A stretch of DNA of 64,000 bases from Chloroflexota bacterium (GCA_026710825.1 JAPOQH010000045.1:1-64000); one strand, 5' to 3'; positions 17,797 through 28,233 are shown, counted from the stretch's first letter. Notes: a model not told the origin generated them from the sequence alone. Numbers and translations are program-made.

Positions 17797-18873
17797 ATGT
17801 CCGTCATGTCCGTCTCGTTCCCTGAAATCTCGCCCACCATGTCCGCTCTCACGCTGGTCGAGCCCGGGCCGACTCCTCGGCTCACTATGACCCACCGGCC
17901 CACGCCGACACCCGGCCCCGGCGAGGTCCTGCTGCGCGTCGATGCCTGCGGGTTCTGCCACCACGACCTGTTGGTGATCAGCGGAGTCCTCCGCCGTGGC
18001 GTCGCCGCCGGAGTCACCCTCGGCCACGAAATCACGGGCACGGTTGTGGCAACGGCGCCGGATGTTGACGGCGTCGAGCCAGGTGGTCGGGTGGTCAGTT
18101 TGTTGACCGCCGCCTGTGGCCGGTGCGAACGCTGCCTTGCCGGTAACGAGCACCGCTGCCTCCACGGGGCCGGCGTCGGGCACGGCCGTGACGGCGGGTT
18201 CGCGGATTACGTTGCGTTGCCGGCCTCGGCGTTGGTTCCGGTCCCGGATGCCATCCCACCTGAACAGGCGGCGCTGCTGGCCTGCCCTGCGGGAGTCGCC
18301 ATGAGCGCGGTGTCGGCAGCAAGCATCGCGCCAACGGATACCGTGGTGGTCACCGGCGCCGGCGGCGGTTTGGGCGCTCATGCCGTGCAGTTCGCCGCCA
18401 CTCAGGGAGCCCAGGTGATAGCCGTTACCACCTCACCCGACAAGATCTCCGGTCTGGAATCCCTGGGCGCCTCCGTGGTGATTGACGCCAACGACGGCCC
18501 CGATTTCTCGGAAATCGTGATGGCGCTGACCGACGACGCCGGCGCCGATGCCCTGATCGACACTGTCGGCCCGCCCCTGTGGCCGACCACCCTGCGTTGC
18601 CTGGCCCAATACGGGCGCATGGCTCTCCTCGGCGACGTCACCGGCGAAGCCGTCCCGCTCCGTCTCGCAGAGGTGATTTTCCGCGACGCTCACATCCTCG
18701 GGGTGTCCGGCGCATCGCGTTCCACCCTGCAACAGACGGTCGACATGGCCGCCACCGGTCAGATCCGACCGGTGGTTTCCGACACGCTGCCGCTCACGCC
18801 CGAGGGCATCTACGAAGCAATTCGCCTGGTGTCGGGACGACGGCCGCTGGGCCGCGTGGTGCTTACGCCGTAG
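17797..18873 (+). CDS. Zinc-binding alcohol dehydrogenase family protein
   Basis: 358 aa medium-chain dehydrogenase/reductase. CGFCHHDLL and GHEITGTV give catalytic zinc ligands; the structural zinc lobe CGRCERCLAGNEHRC is present; TGAGGGLGAHAVQFA is the nucleotide-binding turn. Start could be 17797 or the third Met (17839), since the family usually begins close to MSALTLVEPG. It converges on secF and overlaps it by 11 bases. Substrate unknown. Confidence 0.88.
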   Translation: MSVMSVSFPEISPTMSALTLVEPGPTPRLTMTHRPTPTPGPGEVLLRVDACGFCHHDLLVISGVLRRGVAAGVTLGHEITGTVVATAPDVDGVEPGGRVVSLLTAACGRCERCLAGNEHRCLHGAGVGHGRDGGFADYVALPASALVPVPDAIPPEQAALLACPAGVAMSAVSAASIAPTDTVVVTGAGGGLGAHAVQFAATQGAQVIAVTTSPDKISGLESLGASVVIDANDGPDFSEIVMALTDDAGADALIDTVGPPLWPTTLRCLAQYGRMALLGDVTGEAVPLRLAEVIFRDAHILGVSGASRSTLQQTVDMAATGQIRPVVSDTLPLTPEGIYEAIRLVSGRRPLGRVVLTP

Positions 18874-19819
18874 CCTGGCGTCGACCCAGCGTGAAGATGC
18901 GCCCGAACTCCCTGCGCTCCCAGATCACCAGGAACTGCGCCGCGATGAATATGGAACTGTAGGTTCCTATCACCACGCCGATCGCTACCACCAGCAGCAA
19001 CTCCCGGATCGCATCGCCGCCAATCAACAGCATCGCCATCAGCACCAGCAGCGTGGTGAAGCTGGTGTTAATCGACCGCCCCACGCTTTCGATGATGCTC
19101 AGGTTCACGGTGTCTTCCAGCCGACGGTCGGGCACGCGGATCGTATTCTCACGGATGCGGTCAAACACCACGATGGTGTCGTTCACCGAATAACCCGCCA
19201 CCGTCAGGATGCCCACGATGAACATGGAGTTGACCTCCATGCCCAGCACCCGGCCCAGGATGGAAAATACTCCCAGCACGATGATCGTGTCGTGGGCCAG
19301 GGTCACCACCGCTGCCACGCCATAACGGTACGCCCGCGGCACCCGCCGGAATGCGTACCAGATGTATGCCAGGATAAACACCGACGCCACCAGCAGAGCG
19401 AGGAACGTGTTGCGTACCGTTTCCTGCGCGATGATCGGTGATACCGTGTCCACGCCGGACCCGGCAATCGGACCTACGGTCTCCTCCAGCGCATCCTGGA
19501 TTGTCTGCCTTTCCGACGCCTGGTTCCCGGATGCCTCCTCCAGTACCCGCGTGCGGATCAAAACGGAATCGTCGCCCACCGCTTGCACCAGCGCATTCGG
19601 GTGTCCCATCCGGGACAGGACGCCCCTGACGTCAGCCGGTTGCACCGGTTCCTCGAACGCGACGGTCAGCACCGATCCGCTCGTGAAGTCGATGCCCGGT
19701 TTCAGCCCTGATCCGCCGCTGGCCCAGCCCGGCGGCGCGATCATTGAAAGCACGCCCGGGATGATCAGAACGGCCGATAGAATGAAGTACCAGCCCCGTT
19801 TGCCGACTATGTTGAACAT
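18863..19819 (-). CDS. secF: Protein translocase subunit SecF
   Basis: 318 aa membrane subunit that with SecD uses the proton gradient to pull secreted proteins across the membrane. One N-terminal helix, a periplasmic P1-like domain starting GLKPGIDFTSGSVLTV, then five C-terminal helices with the YSVNDTIVVFDRIREN motif. It begins 3 bases after secD. Confidence 0.96.
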   Translation of the reverse strand: MFNIVGKRGWYFILSAVLIIPGVLSMIAPPGWASGGSGLKPGIDFTSGSVLTVAFEEPVQPADVRGVLSRMGHPNALVQAVGDDSVLIRTRVLEEASGNQASERQTIQDALEETVGPIAGSGVDTVSPIIAQETVRNTFLALLVASVFILAYIWYAFRRVPRAYRYGVAAVVTLAHDTIIVLGVFSILGRVLGMEVNSMFIVGILTVAGYSVNDTIVVFDRIRENTIRVPDRRLEDTVNLSIIESVGRSINTSFTTLLVLMAMLLIGGDAIRELLLVVAIGVVIGTYSSIFIAAQFLVIWERREFGRIFTLGRRQATA

Positions 19820-19822
19820 TTG

Positions 19823-21655
19823 CTAACGGCCTCCCTGGGCTGAACGGGGTTGTTGTCCCGAAGCGCGGGGTTGGACCTTTTCGGGCGTGAACAGGTTCGC
19901 CATGCGCCCCATCCCCATCGCCTGCATTGCCTGCAGCAGGTTGCGGCTCACCAGGACCGCCGTGAACATGCTCACCATCACTCCCACCAGCAGGGTCAGC
20001 GCGAACCCGTTGACCAGTCCGCCACCCAGGCGATTGCCAAACCACAACAGCACCACGCACGTTATCAGCGTGCTCACGTTGCCGTCCCTGATGGCCGGCC
20101 ACGCCCGGTTGAATCCTACCTCCATGGCCGATCCCAGGCTGCGACCCAACCGTATCTCCTCTTTGATTCGCTCGAATATCAGGATGTTCGCGTCCACCGC
20201 CAGACCGATCGACAGGATGAATCCCCCGATGTGCGGCAGTGTCAGTGTGATTGGCACCAGCTTGAATATCGCCAGCGTCACCACCGCGTAGCAAATCAAC
20301 GCCACTGCGGCCACAATGCCCGCAGCCCGGTAGTAAGCAATGATGAACAGCAACACCAGACCCAGGCCCACGAACCCGGCCATCAGGCTGCGCCGCAGCG
20401 ACTCTGCGCCGAGCAGCGCGTCGACCTCCGACTCCTGGATCAATTCGAGCGGCACCGGCAAGCGACCGGATTTCAACTGTACGGACAGCCGGCGGGCGCT
20501 CTCCCGGTTGAAGTTGCCGGAAATCTGGCTGCGTCCGTCGCGAATATGGGCGCGGGCCACCGGCGCGATCAGCTGCTCTCCGTCCAGGATCACCGCGATG
20601 ACCTCGTCTGAATCCGGATTGGTCTGCACGTTGATGTCGCCGGTCATCTGGCCGAATATGTCCGCGCCACGGCCGTCGAACTGGATATTGACCACCCACT
20701 CGCCGGTGACCGAATCCGTGCTCGCGTAGGCGTCCACCAGGTCGTCGCCGGTCAACCCGATGTCGCTGTCGATGAATGGTGGTACGCAGCCCAGGCCAAC
20801 CACCGGACCGGCGCATTGGCGGCGCAGGAATTCCAGTTGCGCCGTCTCGCCGATCAGCCTCTTGGCATCATCAATGCCGCCGGTCACCTGGTACAACTCA
20901 ATCGTCCCGACTTCGGCCGCCAGCACCGATTCCAGTTGCCCTCGTTGTTCAATGCTCAAAGTGTTCGAGGTGGTGACCCTGTATTCGTTGTTGCCCCGGC
21001 TCAGCACTTCGGTATCGCCGTATCCACGGCTATCCACCACACTGCCCAATTTCTCCACGTCCGCGGCATCGCTGAATCGAACGGTAATCACCGATCCGCT
21101 CGCGCCGGGCAACTGCACGATGATCCGGTCGTCGCCGAACTGCTGGACGATGGGTTCTTCTGTTCCGTAGAGGTTGACGCGCCGGCTGATGATGTCCAGG
21201 ACGCCTTCCATCTGATCCGCCGTCGGGGGAGCCAGATCGCTGTTCACAAACTCCGTCGGCTCACCGATGTTGTTGACCAGAGCCAGCCGCACCGTCTCCC
21301 GTTCCTCCGGGGCCAGGTACCTGCCCGCTATCACAAACGACAAACCGCCGTCGACTTGGGACACCGTCGCCTCGTAGTCGGCCTCAGCCAGCGCTTCCTG
21401 CACGGCGGCAGAGTCCGTATCAACATCGTCCGGGAATGTGACCGCCAGCGTGCTGCCCGTTTCCGCCTGGTACACCAGGTGCGCGCCGCCCTGCAGGTCC
21501 AGGCCCAGTTTTAGACCCAATGGCCCGCTTTCGGCGCGGTCCAGGCGTGGGACGCCGGGTATCCCAATGTGGATTTCAGGTAGTGCGAGGGAAACGGCCG
21601 ATACAGCTAGTACGGTCAGTATCAGGAGGGTCAAAAAAATGGTGCGGCGTCGCAT
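19823..21655 (-). CDS. secD: Protein translocase subunit SecD
   Basis: 610 aa. An N-terminal helix (about 5-27) is followed by GLKLGLDLQGGAHLVYQ, the large P1 domain (about 60-430) and the C-terminal transmembrane bundle with GFILSIGLAVDANILIFERIKEE. Full family length. The last 20 residues are a charged cytoplasmic tail. It lies between cca and secF in a reverse-strand operon. Confidence 0.96.
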   Translation of the reverse strand: MRRRTIFLTLLILTVLAVSAVSLALPEIHIGIPGVPRLDRAESGPLGLKLGLDLQGGAHLVYQAETGSTLAVTFPDDVDTDSAAVQEALAEADYEATVSQVDGGLSFVIAGRYLAPEERETVRLALVNNIGEPTEFVNSDLAPPTADQMEGVLDIISRRVNLYGTEEPIVQQFGDDRIIVQLPGASGSVITVRFSDAADVEKLGSVVDSRGYGDTEVLSRGNNEYRVTTSNTLSIEQRGQLESVLAAEVGTIELYQVTGGIDDAKRLIGETAQLEFLRRQCAGPVVGLGCVPPFIDSDIGLTGDDLVDAYASTDSVTGEWVVNIQFDGRGADIFGQMTGDINVQTNPDSDEVIAVILDGEQLIAPVARAHIRDGRSQISGNFNRESARRLSVQLKSGRLPVPLELIQESEVDALLGAESLRRSLMAGFVGLGLVLLFIIAYYRAAGIVAAVALICYAVVTLAIFKLVPITLTLPHIGGFILSIGLAVDANILIFERIKEEIRLGRSLGSAMEVGFNRAWPAIRDGNVSTLITCVVLLWFGNRLGGGLVNGFALTLLVGVMVSMFTAVLVSRNLLQAMQAMGMGRMANLFTPEKVQPRASGQQPRSAQGGR

Positions 21656-21664
21656 ATCGCGTGA

Positions 21665-23140
21665 TCAAACCTCGGATGCGTTATCTTCCAGCAATCGCGC
21701 CGCCAGAGACAGTGCTTCTTCCCGACTGGAAATCTCGCCCACCGCCTGGGCTTCGCGCAACCTATCCAGCAGCGCTCCGATGCGTGGGCCGGGTGGCAAC
21801 TTCAATGTATCCATCAAGTCGTGGCCATTCACTAATGCGCGGGGGCCTTCCTCCCGGGCTGGAGGCGTGGCTCCCGCTTCAAGAACAGTCGCAATCATTC
21901 TAGCATAGTTATTCCAGCGCTCCGGAGACAACTCCGGCCCGCGCGCCGCCAGGAAGTCCGCCATTGCCAGGTACAGCGTATCCACCGCCGCGTCTCCCAC
22001 GTCGCGGTAATACCGGTAGATCGCCCGCGCCGACGGCATGCTGTCTCGTTCCCGGAGTTGGCTGGGTCTCAGGTGGTGCAGCACCATCGTCGATACCAGG
22101 TCCGTGGTGCGTCGCGCCATCCGCAGCGCTGGCAGGCGAGACTGCACCATTTCGGCCCCCTGCTCGCTGTGCCCCAGGAACCTGATCCGGCCGTTTTGGT
22201 CCGGCCCCTTGGTCTGCGGCTTCGCGATGTCATGGAGCAACGCGGCCAGCTTCAGAACGGTGCGACGGTTGTGCCCGTCTCCGACCATCTCCGCAAAGTG
22301 CGCGTCCTCATTCGCCGTCCACGGGGCCATCGTGTAGATGGCGTTGTTGCGGTGGCCTGCCGTAACCTCCTCCGCGTATTCGACGCAATGCAGCAGATGC
22401 CCCCAGACGTCCCAATAGTGATGCGCACGGGGCTGGTCGCAATCTCGCGTGGCCTCCAGTTCCGGAATCACGCGGCAGAGCAGGTCGAGGCGGTCCAGCC
22501 CCTCCAATTGCACCCTGGCTCCGTTAGCCTCCAGTATCGCCATGAATTCGTCGCGCACCCGTTCGGCCGACACCCGATCCAGCAGGTGGGCGTCCCGGCG
22601 AATGGCGCGCGCAGTATTCGGCTCCATGCGAAATCCCAGCCGGCTCGCCAGGCGCACGCCTCGCAGCATCCGACCCGGGTCCTCCTGGAACACTTCGTCG
22701 CTGGTCGCCCGCAGCACGCCTCGCACCAGGTCACCCTTGCCGTCCAGCGGGTCCACAATGGAATCGAACCGCTCATCGGTGTCCCAGCAGCGCAACGGAA
22801 ATGCCATCGCATCCACGGTGAAATCGCGGGCCCCCAAGTTGTCTTCCAGGGAACCGTGGTGGCCGTTTATGTCAATGATGAACGGGCGCCCGCCGTCCAC
22901 TTCGGGGGGCAAGGCAACCCGTGTGATATTCCACGCGTCCACCACCACCGGAGTCCCGCCCAAGAAATCGGCGACCGCGCGCCCAATGGGTTCCGCGTCC
23001 CCGCGCACCACCAGATCGATGTCGTGAATTTCGCGCCCGCGGATGGCATCGCGCACGGCGCCGCCGACCACCCAAACGTAGTTGTCGTCCCGGGCAGCGA
23101 AAAACCCGCCCAGCCGGGTGAGCAGGCCGTCAGCGTCCAT
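21665..23140 (-). CDS. CCA tRNA nucleotidyltransferase/poly(A) polymerase family protein with HD domain
   Basis: 491 aa. The N-terminal nucleotidyltransferase head has VVGGAVRDAIRG and the metal pair DIDLVV, then the DPGRMLRGVRLASRLGF RNA-binding head. The C-terminal half contains an HD-type motif, LAALLHDIAKPQTKG, as in CCA-adding enzymes with phosphohydrolase activity. Whether it adds CCA, A only, or acts on poly(A) cannot be decided. The tRNA-Val in this window already encodes CCA. I chose the ATG at 23140, directly after the def stop, over an upstream in-frame start because the head domain begins there. Confidence 0.88.
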   Translation of the reverse strand: MDADGLLTRLGGFFAARDDNYVWVVGGAVRDAIRGREIHDIDLVVRGDAEPIGRAVADFLGGTPVVVDAWNITRVALPPEVDGGRPFIIDINGHHGSLEDNLGARDFTVDAMAFPLRCWDTDERFDSIVDPLDGKGDLVRGVLRATSDEVFQEDPGRMLRGVRLASRLGFRMEPNTARAIRRDAHLLDRVSAERVRDEFMAILEANGARVQLEGLDRLDLLCRVIPELEATRDCDQPRAHHYWDVWGHLLHCVEYAEEVTAGHRNNAIYTMAPWTANEDAHFAEMVGDGHNRRTVLKLAALLHDIAKPQTKGPDQNGRIRFLGHSEQGAEMVQSRLPALRMARRTTDLVSTMVLHHLRPSQLRERDSMPSARAIYRYYRDVGDAAVDTLYLAMADFLAARGPELSPERWNNYARMIATVLEAGATPPAREEGPRALVNGHDLMDTLKLPPGPRIGALLDRLREAQAVGEISSREEALSLAARLLEDNASEV

Positions 23141-23141
23141 A

Positions 23142-23777
23142 TCAGTCGGCGGCGTTTGCGTCTTCGTTCCGCGCGGAAGCCGGCCGGCCGTTGGTGGGAT
23201 CAAACTGCGGCACCGGTGGCGCGTTGTTCATCCGGCGTGCCGCGTTCTCCAACTCCACAGCGTCGGGTTCGCCCGTCGGGATGTACTCGACGTCGCCCTC
23301 TTCGGTCACGTGTATGCGGAAAAACTGGTCGTGGGCGATCAGGTGGTCGATGTAAAGAATCCCGTTCAGGTGATCGGTCTCGTGCTCTATCGCCTGCGCC
23401 AGGATGCAGTCCGCCTTGAGGCGCAACTGTTTGCCGGTCAGGTCCTGGTAGCGCAGCCGGATGCGCACCGAGCGGTTCACCATCCCCCGGTAACCCGGCA
23501 GGCTCAGGCAGCCCTCCTCGACCTCGCGCTCACCCTCGCGTCGTATGATTTCTGGGTTCACCATGATCAGCGGTTCTTCCCAGTCCTCGGGCTGGACCAC
23601 GCACATCCGCTGCAGCACGCCCACCTGGTTGGCCGCCAACCCGACGCCGCGTTCCGCCTCCATGGTCTCCACCATGTCGGCCGCCAGCTTTGCCAGCTTG
23701 TCGTCGAACCGCGTTACCTTGATGGCTCGCTGACGGAGAATCGGATCGGGAAATTTTCGTACTTCCAATATGGCCAC
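23142..23777 (-). CDS. def: Peptide deformylase
   Basis: 211 aa iron/zinc hydrolase removing the formyl group from nascent proteins. All three family motifs are visible: GVGLAANQVG, EGCLSLPG and HETDHLNG. The tail of about 45 residues after VTEEGDVEY is longer than in minimal enzymes and rich in Pro, Asn and Ala. First gene of the operon def-cca-secD-secF, with a good promoter upstream. Confidence 0.96.
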   Translation of the reverse strand: MAILEVRKFPDPILRQRAIKVTRFDDKLAKLAADMVETMEAERGVGLAANQVGVLQRMCVVQPEDWEEPLIMVNPEIIRREGEREVEEGCLSLPGYRGMVNRSVRIRLRYQDLTGKQLRLKADCILAQAIEHETDHLNGILYIDHLIAHDQFFRIHVTEEGDVEYIPTGEPDAVELENAARRMNNAPPVPQFDPTNGRPASARNEDANAAD

Positions 23778-23843
23778 TGCAGCACCCCGAATGCGGGAAC
23801 GACGTAACGACGACGTTGCGAAATTCGTAACGAAAGTTGGGAA

Positions 23844-23873
23844 ATTATATGCTTGGGCTCCGAACGGTGTAAA
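23844..23873 (-). promoter_or_regulatory. Promoter of def-cca-secD-secF
   Basis: On the reverse strand TTTACA (23868-23873) and TATAAT (23844-23849) with an 18-base spacer, about 65 bases before the def ATG. Confidence 0.65.
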
Positions 23874-23944
23874 GCAACGCTAACCACTTTGAACGCCATG
23901 CAAGGTTTGGAGCGTCCCGGCCGTTCGGCGCGAATGTCTGCATG

Positions 23945-25582
23945 CTACAGACCGGTTATCTCGCCGTCCGGTGTAACGTCCATATCCATCGCCCTCGGAC
24001 GCGTCGGCAGTCCCGGCAACGTCTCGATCCGGCCGGCCAGCGCGTACAGGAACCCTGCTCCCACCGACGCCCGAAGGTCCGATATTGGGAACGTGTACCC
24101 CGACGGACTGCCTCGCAGCGTCGGGTCGTGCGACACCGAAAGGTGCGTCTTGGCCATGCAGATGGGCAGGTCTCCCCAACCCTGTTCGGTGAAGAACCGC
24201 GCCCGACGCCGGGCCTCCGCGGACCAACTCACCGATCCCGCTCCGTACACCCGCTTCGCCAACGCCAGTGTTTTCTCCTCGATCGTGCCTTCCAACTCGT
24301 AGGCGTAATCGATTCGTCCGGGCGCGGCATCCGCGTCGCCGGTGGCACGAGCGACCGCCTCGGCCAGGGCCATGCCGCCCTCGCCGCCGTCGGTGAAGCC
24401 CGCGTATTCCGCCGTAGCATACGCGCCGGCATCCATGGCAATCTCGGCAGCGGCCTCCAGTTCCTCCGCGCTGTCGCCGGGGAAACGGTTCAGCGCCACC
24501 ACGCACGGCAGTCCGAACGCCCGCACGTTGTTGATGTGGTGGACCATGTTGGCTGCTCCGGCCTTCATGGCTTCCAGATCGGGCTCGCCCAGTCGGCGCC
24601 GGGTCGCACCGCCGTGCCAGCGCATCGCCCTCACCGACGACACGAGCACCGCCGCGCTCACCGGCAAACCGCTCTGTCGGGTCTTGATGTGCATGAATTT
24701 CTCAAACCCAAGGTCGGAGCCGAACCCCGCCTCGGTGATGATATGGTCGGCGTACCCCATGGACAGGCGGTCCGCGATGATGGAACTGCAGCCATGAGCG
24801 ATGTTGCCGAAAGGCCCGGCGTGAACAATCGCGGGTTGACCCTCCAGCGTCTGCACCAGGTTGGGCATGATGGTATGACGCATCACGGCCATCAACGAGC
24901 CCTCAAAGCCCAGGTCGCCCACCGACACCGGCGCGCCGCTCCGGTTGGTCCCTACCACCATGCGGGAAAGCCGGGCGCGCAGGTCATCGAGATCCGCCGT
25001 CAGCGCCAAGATCGCCATGATCTCCGACGCCGTGATGAAATCAAACCGGGTTTCCCGCAACGGGCTGTTGGCGCTGCCTCCCAGGCCGGCGGTGATTTGC
25101 CGCAGCGCCCGGTCCGATGCGTCCGTCACCCGCGACCAGGTCACGCCTTCGGGCGCCATGTCGTTGGCGTTGTCCCGGTACACCGCGTTCTCAACCAAAG
25201 CCGCCAGCAGGTTGTGCGTGGAACCCACCGCGTGGGCGTCTCCGGTGAAGTGGATGTTGATCTCATCCTCCGGGACGATTCGCGCTTTCCCGCCGCCGGT
25301 TCCGCCGCCTTTGATCCCGAAAATCGGTCCGAGGGCGGGTTCCCTCAGGTTCGCCACCGGCTTGTAGCCCAGCCTGCCCAATCCGTCGGTCAAACCAATG
25401 GACGTCGTGGTCTTGCCTTCTCCGGCGGGCGTGGGCGTGATCCCGGTGACCACAACCAACTTACCCTGTGGAGCATCGGGTTTGATGGCGTCAAGGCTGA
25501 TCTTCGCCTTGTACCGCCCGAACGGAATCAGGTGCTCCCCGTCAATTCCCAGACGCTCTGCCACCGCGTAGATCGGGTCCAT
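23945..25582 (-). CDS. fhs: Formate-tetrahydrofolate ligase
   Basis: 545 aa. Makes 10-formyl-THF from formate, THF and ATP; feeds purine and initiator fMet synthesis and the methyl branch of the reductive acetyl-CoA pathway. The phosphate loop TPAGEGKTTT, TGDAHAVGS, GGSANSPLRETRFD and the C-terminal DVTPDGEITGL are classic. The start at 25582 (MDPIYAVAERLG) follows GGGGGAA. Proximity to def is notable because both serve formyl-group metabolism, but they have separate transcription. Confidence 0.96.
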   Translation of the reverse strand: MDPIYAVAERLGIDGEHLIPFGRYKAKISLDAIKPDAPQGKLVVVTGITPTPAGEGKTTTSIGLTDGLGRLGYKPVANLREPALGPIFGIKGGGTGGGKARIVPEDEINIHFTGDAHAVGSTHNLLAALVENAVYRDNANDMAPEGVTWSRVTDASDRALRQITAGLGGSANSPLRETRFDFITASEIMAILALTADLDDLRARLSRMVVGTNRSGAPVSVGDLGFEGSLMAVMRHTIMPNLVQTLEGQPAIVHAGPFGNIAHGCSSIIADRLSMGYADHIITEAGFGSDLGFEKFMHIKTRQSGLPVSAAVLVSSVRAMRWHGGATRRRLGEPDLEAMKAGAANMVHHINNVRAFGLPCVVALNRFPGDSAEELEAAAEIAMDAGAYATAEYAGFTDGGEGGMALAEAVARATGDADAAPGRIDYAYELEGTIEEKTLALAKRVYGAGSVSWSAEARRRARFFTEQGWGDLPICMAKTHLSVSHDPTLRGSPSGYTFPISDLRASVGAGFLYALAGRIETLPGLPTRPRAMDMDVTPDGEITGL

Positions 25583-25670
25583 TCTTCCCCCAGTGTCTCT
25601 GTAATGGTCCATTCGATTATAAAGCACGTTCAAGGCATGGACAGCGCGGCGCGAGTCGGTCCGGCCCCAC

Positions 25671-28109
25671 CTAGTCCAGCCGCACCGGATCAATCACCAC
25701 TCGGCAGTTGCGCGGCACGGGTTCGACGCCCAGGAACTCCCACAGCCGTCTGCCTCGCAACAGTAGCCTCCACCGATACCTGCCCCTCACTCGCTCCGGT
25801 TGGCACGGGGTCGGCCCGATCACCTCAATGTCGCTGTGCCCTTGCCTCGCCGCTCTCGCGTGCAACCGCCCTGCCAACTCCTCCAGGGTCTGCTGAACTG
25901 CTCGGACGCTCAGGTCGGCGCACACGATCTGGGCCAGGCGGTCGAACGGCGGGTTGCCGTGCTGCTGCCTCGTTTCGATTTCCGTTTGGTAGAACGTTTC
26001 GTAATCCTGCGCCGCCGCTGCCGAGATCGCATAGTGGTCCGGCTGGTAGGTTTGAATAACTGCCCGACCCGGATGACGGCCGCGTCCGGAACGCCCGCAT
26101 ACCTGGCACAGCAGCGCGAAAGCCCGCTCCCCGGCCCGAAAATCAGGCAGATTCAACCCGAGGTCCGCGAGGAGCACCGCCGAAAGCGTTACATTCGGCA
26201 GATCCAGACCGCGGGCAACCATTTGCGTGCCCACCAGCATCTGCGCCTCCCCGCTCGACAGACGGTCCATCGCTCGTTCCAACTCGGCCGGATTCCGCAC
26301 CACGTCCGAATCCCACCGTTCGATTCCCACGCCGGGGTAACGGCGTTGCAGTTCGGCCTCCACCGCCTCGGTGCCGGCGCCCATCTCCCGGATGCGCCCG
26401 CCGCGACATTGCGGGCACGCCCGGGGCAGCCGGCGCGAGTGGTTGCAGTAGTGGCACAGCAAACGCCTGGTCTCGGCGTGGTAAGCGTAGGCCACCGAGC
26501 ATCGGCTGCAGGTCACCACACACCCGCACTCGCGGCACTGCATGAACGCCGCGCTGCCCCTGCGGTTCAGGAACAATATCGCCTGCTGGTCCGCCGCGAT
26601 GGTAGCGTCCATGGCAACCTGCAACGCCCGACTGAACACACTCCGGTTGCCTTCCCGCAGTTCCTGCCGCATATCTACGATCCGAGCGTCGGCCAGCGGC
26701 GTGGGCAACCCATCTGGTCCCGGCACTCGGTCCGGCAAACTCAGCAATTGGTGCCGACCGCGTCGCGCATCGTGATAGGTGCCCACATCCGGCGTCGCCG
26801 ATCCCATCACGACCACCGCTCCGCTCCGGCGGGCCAGCGCCAGCGCCGCGTCGCGGGCATGGTGATACGGCGGAAATTCCTCCTGCTTATAGGCCGGTTC
26901 GTGCTCCTCGTCCACTATGATCAAGCCCAGGTTGAACGTCGGCGCGAACAGCGCGCTCCGTGGGCCCACCACGACGTCCGACAACCCGTCGCGTATGTGC
27001 CACCACTGGTCGAATCGTTCGCGGTCAGTGAGCCGGTGGTGCAGCACCGAGGTCCGCCCGGGAAACCGTTCGTTCACCAATCCCACGGTCTGGGGCGTCA
27101 GCGCAATCTCCGGCACCAGGTAAATCGCCTGTTTGCCCAATCCAACGGCGTGGTCAATCGCCCGTAGATACACCTCGGTTTTCCCGCTGCCCGTAACGCC
27201 GTGCAGCAGCAAGCTGCGCGGCATCACGCCGGGATCGTCCAGCGACCCGGTAATCCGCGCCACCGCTTGTTCCTGCGCCGCCGTCAGCGATGCGGGCGGC
27301 GGCGCGGTTGGAGTCGTGCCCGCCGGTATCTCGGGTCTTTGCCGCCGCCACTCCTCGGCAATCAGGCCCCGTGCGAGCAGAGCGTCCGCAACCTGCCCAA
27401 CATTTGTGGCATCGTATGGCGATTGAGACTCTCGAACCGCCGCCAGCAGCGCCGCTTGTCGAGTGGCCCGCGCCGGTACCTCCGCAGCAACATCCGTTCT
27501 CACGGGTTCCCGATCACTCGGAATCAAGGTTCTCTGGTAACCGTGCGTGCGTGGCCTCGGCAGGCTGACCCGCTTCCTGATCATCCCCCGGTCAACCAAC
27601 CGCTGTAGTTCCCGATTGGCGACGTTCGGCCGGCCGGCGTCTATTCGCTTCAGGAAATCTCCCTCATCCCACGGAACCCTTGCGGCCGACAATTCTACCC
27701 ACGCCTCTCGCGTGGTCTCCCGGAACGACGCCAGGTTGGCGTCATCGTCCGGCCCCGACACCGCCGTCAGCCTCGAACGTTGATGAGCCCGAAAGCCCGG
27801 CGGCAGCATCGGCGCCAACGCCTCGAATGGTGAGCACAGGTAGGTTTGGCCCACCCATTCCGCCAACTCCAGCCCCAACGATCCGATCAGCGGCGACGGC
27901 TCAACCGGATGCAGGATGTCCCTTGTTTCCTCCTCGGACACCGCCGACGCGTCCGACAGGCTGATGACAACGCCCTGCACGTAGTTGCGGCCAAACTGCA
28001 CCCAGACCAGTTGACCCGGCTCCACGGCGAGGTGGCGCGGCACCCGGTACGAAAAGGTCTTGCCCGCCGGAATCCAGTCGGCGTCTATGGCTACGTCCGC
28101 GTAGTTCAC
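25671..28109 (-). CDS. priA: Primosomal protein N' (replication restart helicase PriA)
   Basis: 812 aa. N-terminal 3-prime DNA-binding domain (about 1-100), winged-helix region, then helicase lobes with HGVTGSGKTEVYL (Walker A) and IIVDEEHEPAYKQEE (Walker B). The zinc-binding insertion has paired CXXC sites (CRECGCVVTCSRC and CHYCN...CPQC). It lacks nothing obvious. Gene order rplS-priA on the same strand, separated by a terminator. Confidence 0.95.
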   Translation of the reverse strand: MNYADVAIDADWIPAGKTFSYRVPRHLAVEPGQLVWVQFGRNYVQGVVISLSDASAVSEEETRDILHPVEPSPLIGSLGLELAEWVGQTYLCSPFEALAPMLPPGFRAHQRSRLTAVSGPDDDANLASFRETTREAWVELSAARVPWDEGDFLKRIDAGRPNVANRELQRLVDRGMIRKRVSLPRPRTHGYQRTLIPSDREPVRTDVAAEVPARATRQAALLAAVRESQSPYDATNVGQVADALLARGLIAEEWRRQRPEIPAGTTPTAPPPASLTAAQEQAVARITGSLDDPGVMPRSLLLHGVTGSGKTEVYLRAIDHAVGLGKQAIYLVPEIALTPQTVGLVNERFPGRTSVLHHRLTDRERFDQWWHIRDGLSDVVVGPRSALFAPTFNLGLIIVDEEHEPAYKQEEFPPYHHARDAALALARRSGAVVVMGSATPDVGTYHDARRGRHQLLSLPDRVPGPDGLPTPLADARIVDMRQELREGNRSVFSRALQVAMDATIAADQQAILFLNRRGSAAFMQCRECGCVVTCSRCSVAYAYHAETRRLLCHYCNHSRRLPRACPQCRGGRIREMGAGTEAVEAELQRRYPGVGIERWDSDVVRNPAELERAMDRLSSGEAQMLVGTQMVARGLDLPNVTLSAVLLADLGLNLPDFRAGERAFALLCQVCGRSGRGRHPGRAVIQTYQPDHYAISAAAAQDYETFYQTEIETRQQHGNPPFDRLAQIVCADLSVRAVQQTLEELAGRLHARAARQGHSDIEVIGPTPCQPERVRGRYRWRLLLRGRRLWEFLGVEPVPRNCRVVIDPVRLD

Positions 28110-28158
28110 GGTTCAATCCCAACCACGCTTGAGGGTTGCACCGCCAGAATAAACGAAA

Positions 28159-28193
28159 CCGCCGCAACCGTGCCAGATGGGCACGGGCGGCGG
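28159..28193 (-). terminator. Terminator of rplS
   Basis: On the reverse strand a long GC-rich hairpin (stem blocks GGCACGG and GCCGCC with a small internal mismatch, 4-5 base loop) followed by TTTCGTTT, about 40 bases past rplS. Confidence 0.7.
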
Positions 28194-28233
28194 CGTTCGG
28201 CGCGATTGCCCGACTTGCCGGTTGCGGCCGGAA